Source of the DNA: a bacterium
GTDB taxonomy: Bacteria > Vulcanimicrobiota > JABDET01
Length of the DNA: 38,595 nt
Direction: 5' to 3'
Assembly (NCBI GenBank): GCA_021817145.1
Contig: JAKAVV010000022.1
Coordinates: 1-38,595, forward strand
The notes under the pieces were generated by a model. That model was not told the DNA's origin. It saw only the letters and a program-made list of their open reading frames with translations, and made no database searches. The position numbers were made by a program, and so were the translations under genes. Position 1 is the first letter of the stretch, and the number at the start of each line of letters is the position of its first letter. This document shows positions 33,524 to 38,595 of this stretch, piece by piece.

Positions 33524-34162
33524 ATGAAACAGCAAAAACAGATCTTCAAAAAACAGAGCTTTTTAAAAAGCAATTTTTTTCTTTTATTAACAGCTGCAGC
33601 AGTAATCGTTATACTAACATTGACTTTTATTTACAAAAAGAGATCTTTTGCCCAGACAAATTATAATTATGGGAATGACCCGATTCTGCTTCGATACAGC
33701 GGAAGTGCAGTCACTCTTCCTTATGCAGCTGATAAACCATCTCACAACACTCCAGTTAAAGCGATTTTTAGTATTTTAAACTTTCCCGCCAATCCCAATT
33801 TGATCCCTCCTGGGCTGAGACTGGTAGCCCACATTGTCAATCTCTATCGTGTTGCAGGGGTCAATCCTAAAGATGTTCATTTAGATGTCGTTTTTCACGG
33901 AAATGGGACCCCAGCAGCATTTGATAATCAAGCCTATTCCCATCATTTAAGCAAGCCTGATTTAAAGGTGACCCGCAACCCTAATATTCCCTTAATCCGA
34001 GAGCTGCAAAAAGATGGAGTTAAAATGTTTGTGTGTGGACAGGCAATGCGGGTCCTCCATTATAAAAGAAAAGATATCCTGCCTGGAATCAAAGAAGTCT
34101 ATTCCGGGTTAACTTTTATTATCAATCGTCAGAACCATCATTATGCTTATTTTGAACTATAA
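33524..34162 (+). CDS. Membrane-anchored or exported DsrE/DsrF-like protein
   Basis: A 212-residue protein. An uncleaved signal or anchor helix lies at about 19-42 (FFLLLTAAAVIVILTLTFIYKK, basic on both flanks). The extracytoplasmic part (about 70-212) follows the DsrE pattern: VHLDVVFHGNGTPA, then NPNIPLIRELQKDGVKMFVCGQAMR and IKEVYSGLTFIINRQNHHYAYFEL. The conserved Cys in VCGQ is the persulfide-carrying position of relatives. Most DsrE proteins are cytoplasmic sulfur carriers; exported ones are known but less studied. It lies between the sulfate-activation genes and an S9 peptidase, without co-directional partners. Confidence 0.78.
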   Translation: MKQQKQIFKKQSFLKSNFFLLLTAAAVIVILTLTFIYKKRSFAQTNYNYGNDPILLRYSGSAVTLPYAADKPSHNTPVKAIFSILNFPANPNLIPPGLRLVAHIVNLYRVAGVNPKDVHLDVVFHGNGTPAAFDNQAYSHHLSKPDLKVTRNPNIPLIRELQKDGVKMFVCGQAMRVLHYKRKDILPGIKEVYSGLTFIINRQNHHYAYFEL

Positions 34163-34209
34163 ACGATAAATTAAACGCAGAATCATAATAGCAAAGGAGT
34201 GGCAGAATC

Positions 34210-36246
34210 ATGACCAGCATCACAAAAACAAGAGAGGCAGCATCTGAAAAAGGAAAGGGCTTAAAGAAATTAACAAGCCGCGATCTTTTTCTAATTAAAC
34301 TGATTGAAGACTGCAGAATTTCACCTAATGGAGAAGAGATTCTCTATGTCGTAAAACACATTAATCCCGAAAAAAATGAATATCAAACTCATCTTGAATT
34401 ACTCCCTTTTCATGGGAACCAATCTGATTCCCGAACTTTTACACAGGGTCCTCATGACACGAACCCTCAGTATTCTCCTGATGGAACTCGGATCGCTTTT
34501 TTAAGAAAAACAGGAGAGCATCTGAATCTTTTCCTTATGCCAAGGCAGGGAGGGGAACCAGAGCGATTAACAAAATTAAAAAATGATATCTCTGAATTCT
34601 CCTGGAGCCCTGATGGAGAAAAGATCCTGTTTTCATCCTCAATCACAAAAAAAGGGCTTATTCCTGAAGAAGAAAAACAGGAAGAAGATCTATACAAAAA
34701 ATACAACTCAGATGTAAAAGTCATTGACAGGATCTGGTATAAACTGGATGGAGAAGGGTTTCTGCATGACAAAAGAAGTCATCTCTTCATTTTAACGGTA
34801 GAAACAGGGGAAATAAAACAAATCACAACAGGGGATCATGATCATCATCAGCCGCGATTTTCCCCTGATGGAAAATGGATTGCCTTCTCCTCCAACCGAA
34901 ATCCAGATTCAGACTATGAATATTACAGTTACATTTACCTGGTCTCAGCAGAAGGAGGAGAACCCAAAAATCTAACTCCTGGGAAATTTTATTTTTCAGG
35001 ACCGAATTTTTCCCCTGATGGAAAATGGATTGCTTTTACAGGAACAGATGAACCAGAAAATGGGTATGCAAGCCCTCGATTATGGAAAGTCTCAGCCAGC
35101 GGCGGAAACCCGGAATGTTTAACAAAACAGTATGACAGACCTGTTTTTGATCAAAGTATCAATGATTTAAGGCACTGGCAGCCTTCTGAACTTCCTCAGT
35201 GGTCAAAAGATGGGGAAAAGCTTTATATAACCATGAGTGATTCAGGGAGATCCTTTTTAATCTCTTATGATCTTAAAACCAAACAAATCAAAGAGTATGA
35301 AAAAGAAGATTCAGTTCTTTACAAATGGGATTTTTCTCCTCATGCCAATCGGATGGTCTTCGCAAAAAGCGCTCCTACGATCCCAAATGATCTGTGGAGC
35401 TTTGAAGTACAAACAGAAAAGTCTAAAAGATTAACAGATATTAACGAGTTTTTTACAAAAACATTTTCTCTTTCAACCCCTGAGCCCATCACTTCGAAAT
35501 CTTCTGATGGGACGGTAGTAGAAGGCTGGATCTTGAAACCGCCAGATTTCGAAACAGGAAAAAAATACCCTCTTGTTTTAGAAATACACGGCGGTCCAAT
35601 GGCAATGTATGGATACGGATTTTTTTATGAATTCCAACTTCTGGCAAATCAAGGATACGTTGTTTCTTATTCCAACCCCAGAGGAAGCATGGGGTATGGG
35701 CAGCCCTTCTGCGAAGCCATCAAAGCAGATTGGGGGAATAAAGATTATCAAGATTTAATGGGATTTCTGGATGCTGTTCTGGAAAAAGGTTGCAGTGATG
35801 AAAAAAGAATTGGGGCAGCAGGAGGATCTTATGGAGGATTTATGACCAACTGGATTGTAAGCCATACAGACCGCTTTAAAGCCGGGGTTAGCATGAGATC
35901 AGTAACCAGTGAAAACAGCATGTTTGGAACCAGCGATTACGGATTTTTCAGCGATCTAGAACACGGCTGCACCCCCTGGGAAAAACCAGAAGTATATCAA
36001 AGAGTTTCCCCTTTGACCTACGTTGCAAAAATTAAGACTCCTCTTTTAATTCTGCACAGTGAAGAGGATCTCAGATGCCCGATAGAACAAGGGGAACAAT
36101 TATATGCAGCTTTAAAAAAATTGAAACAAACAGTAAAATTTGTTCGTTTTCCAGGTGAATCTCATGATTTATCCAGGACTGGAAAGCCGTGGCATCGAAT
36201 CTTCAGATTGGATCAGATCCTGGAATGGTTTAAGACTTATCTTTAA
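34210..36246 (+). CDS. S9 family serine peptidase (acylaminoacyl/dipeptidyl peptidase type)
   Basis: A 678-residue prolyl-oligopeptidase family enzyme. The first 400 residues form a beta-propeller of WD40/PD40-type units (FSPDGKWIAFSSNR, YSPDGTRIAFLRK, WSPDGEKILFSSS). The C-terminal alpha/beta-hydrolase domain has the nucleophile GGSYGGF (Ser540), acid HSEEDL (Asp620) and ESHD His652. It releases N-terminal di- or acylated residues from peptides. No signal peptide is found, so it is probably cytoplasmic. Ribosome binding site AAAGGAG precedes the ATG. Its last 17 nt overlap the 3' end of the ClC gene on the opposite strand. Confidence 0.93.
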   Translation: MTSITKTREAASEKGKGLKKLTSRDLFLIKLIEDCRISPNGEEILYVVKHINPEKNEYQTHLELLPFHGNQSDSRTFTQGPHDTNPQYSPDGTRIAFLRKTGEHLNLFLMPRQGGEPERLTKLKNDISEFSWSPDGEKILFSSSITKKGLIPEEEKQEEDLYKKYNSDVKVIDRIWYKLDGEGFLHDKRSHLFILTVETGEIKQITTGDHDHHQPRFSPDGKWIAFSSNRNPDSDYEYYSYIYLVSAEGGEPKNLTPGKFYFSGPNFSPDGKWIAFTGTDEPENGYASPRLWKVSASGGNPECLTKQYDRPVFDQSINDLRHWQPSELPQWSKDGEKLYITMSDSGRSFLISYDLKTKQIKEYEKEDSVLYKWDFSPHANRMVFAKSAPTIPNDLWSFEVQTEKSKRLTDINEFFTKTFSLSTPEPITSKSSDGTVVEGWILKPPDFETGKKYPLVLEIHGGPMAMYGYGFFYEFQLLANQGYVVSYSNPRGSMGYGQPFCEAIKADWGNKDYQDLMGFLDAVLEKGCSDEKRIGAAGGSYGGFMTNWIVSHTDRFKAGVSMRSVTSENSMFGTSDYGFFSDLEHGCTPWEKPEVYQRVSPLTYVAKIKTPLLILHSEEDLRCPIEQGEQLYAALKKLKQTVKFVRFPGESHDLSRTGKPWHRIFRLDQILEWFKTYL

Positions 36247-37624
36247 TTTTCTGAAGCTCTGCCCGAACGAATTCCTGCAGCTTTTTAAAATAACGATAAC
36301 TTAATCTGAAAAAAAGGTTTCTTTTAAAAGAAAGGGTTTGGATCTCTTCCATATCTTCAAACTCTTTCCCAAGTTCAACTTCTACTGATGAAGATTTGCG
36401 TATCGCTAAAATCTGGGAGGAAAGGGCGCTTGTATGCCCTGTAATTAAAAAGCTCAAAATACAAGAAATAGCGGCATAGGGACCTAATTTTGAACCAAAT
36501 AATTGGACAGCAATAATACTGGATGCAATCGGAGTATTGGTTGTTCCAGCTAAAAGGCTCGCCATTCCAATGGCGGCAAAAGTGGCTCGATCTAGCCCAA
36601 AAATTTGAGCAAACCAGGCTCCAGAACTTGATCCCATATAAAAAATGGGGGTGACAATCCCCCCCATTCCTCCAAAATTTAAAGTAAAACTGGTGAAAAC
36701 TCCTTTCAGCCAAAAAACCCACCAGCCGGCTTTCCCACCTTCAAGATTGGATTGAATATGATTCAACCCGAGCCCTAAAAATCGGTCTGAAACAAAAAGG
36801 GTAAGAGCAGCTAAAAATAAACCTGCTGTAAAATTTTTTAAATAATCAGGGGCCTGAATCGAACGGTTCAAAATTTTCGCTAACCGGAGCATCTCAATCA
36901 AGAAAACTGAAACCAGTCCAAAAAAGATCCCTCCTAACAGCACTTTTAAAAAAAAGAAACTGGTGAACACAGGAATAAATTCAACAGGATGTTGAAAGTA
37001 TTGAATTCCAAAATACGAAGAGATTTGATAACTAATGATCCCTGAAACAAAGGCGGGGAAAAGCACATCATATAAAATCTCCCCCACAAACAGGATCTCC
37101 ACTCCTAACATCGCTCCCCCAATTGGAGTTCCAAAAACAGTCGCAAATCCAGCTGCAGCCCCACAGATCACAAGCTTTTTTCGTTCCTCAGGTGTAAATT
37201 TAAAAATATCGGAAAATAAAGAAGAGATCCCGCCGCCAATTTCAGCGCAAGGACCCTCTTTTCCCGCTGATCCTCCTGAGCCAAGGGTTAAAATCGCGCC
37301 TAATAATTTTAAGGGGATTAAATACCATTTCATCTCCCCCGATTTTTCATGGACTGCTTCAATAACTTTATCTGTCCCTTCCCCTGCAGCATCTTTTAAA
37401 ATGTACTTTGAAAGCAGCCCATTCAAAGCTAAAATAAAAGGAAGAGCGAAAAAGTAATATGGATAGCTTTTAGCAATGCCAATCGTAAAATAAAGAAGTT
37501 TTAAAAAACCGGTCGCCAGAAGCCCGGTTAAAACGCCAATAGCAGAAGCCAGAATAAACCACTTTAAAATTCCAGCAAAAATAATTGTCTTTTCTGTAAA
37601 ACGACGAGAGCGCTTACTGCCCAC
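36230..37624 (-). CDS. ClC-family chloride channel/antiporter with altered filter residues
   Basis: A 464-residue ClC protein with about 10-12 membrane helices. Filter blocks are GEGTD (81-85, in place of GSGIP), GKEGP with gating Glu123 (121-125) and GGIVTP (321-326, in place of GGIFAP). The Cl-coordinating Ser of the first block is replaced by Glu. The position of the second proton glutamate looks like Ile (GVEILF, with Glu176 one before it), so coupled proton exchange is uncertain. The cytoplasmic tail has no CBS domains. GTG at 37624 directly abuts the stop of the SufT-like gene, so the pair is coupled. Confidence 0.88.
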   Translation of the reverse strand: MGSKRSRRFTEKTIIFAGILKWFILASAIGVLTGLLATGFLKLLYFTIGIAKSYPYYFFALPFILALNGLLSKYILKDAAGEGTDKVIEAVHEKSGEMKWYLIPLKLLGAILTLGSGGSAGKEGPCAEIGGGISSLFSDIFKFTPEERKKLVICGAAAGFATVFGTPIGGAMLGVEILFVGEILYDVLFPAFVSGIISYQISSYFGIQYFQHPVEFIPVFTSFFFLKVLLGGIFFGLVSVFLIEMLRLAKILNRSIQAPDYLKNFTAGLFLAALTLFVSDRFLGLGLNHIQSNLEGGKAGWWVFWLKGVFTSFTLNFGGMGGIVTPIFYMGSSSGAWFAQIFGLDRATFAAIGMASLLAGTTNTPIASSIIAVQLFGSKLGPYAAISCILSFLITGHTSALSSQILAIRKSSSVEVELGKEFEDMEEIQTLSFKRNLFFRLSYRYFKKLQEFVRAELQKIKDKS

Positions 37625-37936
37625 TTACTCGTTGATTCCGAGTTTTGCTTTAGCTTCTGGAGACATTAGTCCAGGATTCCAGGGAGGATCCCAGACCACT
37701 GTAACAAACGCATCTTTTACCCCAGGAACACTTCTAGCTTTTTCCTTTGCTTCAAGAGCAATGGCTCTTGCCATGCCGCATCCAGGTGTTGTCAGGGTCA
37801 TGGTCATATAAATCATATTCTGATCTTCAATTTTAACATCATAAATCAATCCTAAATCCACAATATTGACAGGAATTTCAGGATCATAACATTCTTTCAA
37901 GGCTTCATAGACTTGCTCTTTTGTGACAGTATCCAT
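37625..37936 (-). CDS. MIP18/DUF59 family protein (SufT-like), Fe-S cluster maturation
   Basis: A 103-residue protein with the family core: YDPEIPVNIVDLGLIYDVKI (about 17-36), MTLTTPGCGMA (about 46-56) and VTVVWDPPWNPGLMSPEAK (about 78-96). Such proteins (SufT, PaaD-like) assist iron-sulfur protein maturation; the Cys in TPGCGM is conserved. A GGAAGGAT site precedes the ATG. No suf or isc genes are nearby; it precedes the ClC gene with abutting stop and start codons. SufT is the likely name, but related subfamilies cannot be excluded. Confidence 0.9.
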   Translation of the reverse strand: MDTVTKEQVYEALKECYDPEIPVNIVDLGLIYDVKIEDQNMIYMTMTLTTPGCGMARAIALEAKEKARSVPGVKDAFVTVVWDPPWNPGLMSPEAKAKLGINE

Positions 37937-38010
37937 TTTTCTATCCTTCCTTATTTATTTTCTTCTCTATTTAATTTTTCCCTTTTCTCACTTCTCTCTG
38001 CCAAGAACCT

Positions 38011-38503
38011 GTCCGACATAGCCGGGGATTGACGATCCTGCAGGTTTGGCCCGTCGGTGTCGATGTAGACGATCATGTAGAATTGATCCCTAACGATCGT
38101 TTAAATTTGATCCCCTTTTTCTTTTTCCTTTTTTAAATTTTTAATCTTTTTTTAATTTAATTTTATAAAAAGAAAAGAGAGGGTTTTTTAATCTTCTAAA
38201 ATCACCTCCTGGTTTTTTTGTTTCCTTTTTACGGTCTCATCCTTCTTTCAGAAGTCATCCTACTCTTAAAACCTCCTTTCTACGCTTTCCAGGAAAGTTA
38301 TTGGTTTCTTCTTTCTCCTCTGCGCCCTCGCTGGCAGAACATTCACCTCCTTTTTTTAATTTGTCTTTCAGCCGATAACTGGACCCATGAATGACAAAAA
38401 GATGGACAGGATGAACCAGTCGATCAATAAGGACGCTGGCTGCCGCTGTATTGGTTAGGTGTGGGCAACGGGCAGATCTCCTGCGTAAGGAGAGGGGTAT
38501 CAA
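38011..38503 (-). mobile_element. Degenerate end of an IS21-family insertion sequence
   Basis: An istB 3' remnant is followed downstream on the minus strand by A+T-rich DNA and then by short related repeats typical of IS21-family multiple terminal repeats: GACGATCatgtagAATTGATCCC (38068) and AACGATCgtttaaATTTGATCCCC (38092), with a further TTGACGATC at 38030. Candidate ends starting TG are at 38064 (TGTAGACGATCA) or 38011 (TGTCCGACAT). The stretch 38113-38260 is T-rich and has no gene. No istA is visible and the other end is beyond the window or lost. Confidence 0.6.
38255..38503 (-). pseudogene. istB: istB fragment (IS21-family helper ATPase, C-terminal end)
   Basis: The segment TAAASVLIDRLVHPVHLF followed by VIHGSSYRLKDKL matches the C-terminus of IstB (DRL-H...G-SYRLK). 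Upstream of it the sequence (IPLSLRRRSARCPH) is not IstB-like, and the AAA+ motifs are absent, so it is a truncated relic that cannot be functional. The tail after KLKKGG is charged and unrelated. The nearest open start is a TTG at 38503. From 38504 to the end of the window I recognise nothing. Confidence 0.7.
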
Positions 38504-38595
38504 TTTCGAAAAAATGTAAAAGAAGGATAAAATGGACTGGTGAAGAATTTACTCTTATGGCTAACCCAAAACCACACATTAATCTAGAACCACGA

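Noticed and set aside
38204-38360. Three GGAGG-type sites on the minus strand in the IS remnant (about 38204, 38277, 38353), each followed by tiny frames
   Set aside because: The frames are 9-14 codons or lack a start and show no recognisable product; the region is decaying transposon DNA.

Overview
The window is a gene-dense, A+T-rich (roughly 40% GC by eye) bacterial chromosome segment with about 35 protein genes, no tRNA or rRNA gene and no CRISPR array that I could see. The organism cannot be named from this sequence. The str operon (rpsL-rpsG-fusA-tuf), a remA-gmk-rpoZ cluster and a parA-parB pair are all chromosomal. RemA and an S12 with a Bacillus-like internal insertion are reminiscent of Firmicutes or other Terrabacteria. 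CysD/CysN, lipoprotein and secreted-protein genes fit an uncultured or poorly sampled lineage.

Layout. (1) 1-4508, minus strand: 5' end of tuf, then fusA, rpsG and rpsL; an intergenic stretch with three hairpins, one shaped like an intrinsic terminator; then sucC without sucD. (2) 4509-9399: a structured spacer, then a defence island of two adjacent type II restriction-modification systems on the plus strand. The first resembles AvaI/BsoBI (predicted CYCGRG). The second is a beta-class methylase with a PD-ExK nuclease of unknown specificity. A small orphan gene faces them. (3) 9449-12103, minus: biotin carboxyl carrier protein and biotin carboxylase, a 59-residue gene with a very strong ribosome binding site, and thioredoxin. 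(4) 12198-18766: a Dam-type methylase at the end of a minus-strand operon of three secreted proteins, then divergently a repetitive coiled-coil membrane protein and a secreted BNR-repeat protein. (5) 18850-24344, plus: remA-gmk-rpoZ, a peptide-ABC binding lipoprotein whose signal peptide has no ordinary start codon and begins inside rpoZ, a DppB-type permease, then parA-parB. (6) 24345-27459, minus: urocanase and a phosphohexomutase. (7) 27668-31155, plus: a glycosyltransferase and an NfeD-flotillin membrane-microdomain pair with a striking His-rich loop. (8) 31159-33305, minus: cysN-cysD. (9) 33524-37936: a membrane-anchored DsrE-like protein and an S9 peptidase (plus), then a ClC-family protein and a SufT-like protein (minus). 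(10) 38011-38503: the degenerate tail of an IS21-family element.

The most interesting signals are the rpoZ/lipoprotein junction (an ATT start or a dnaX-like A AAA AAG slippery heptamer), the two-system restriction island, the secreted-protein/Dam operon and the His-rich NfeD. I found no clearly new multi-gene system. All family assignments come from motif recognition without database searches.
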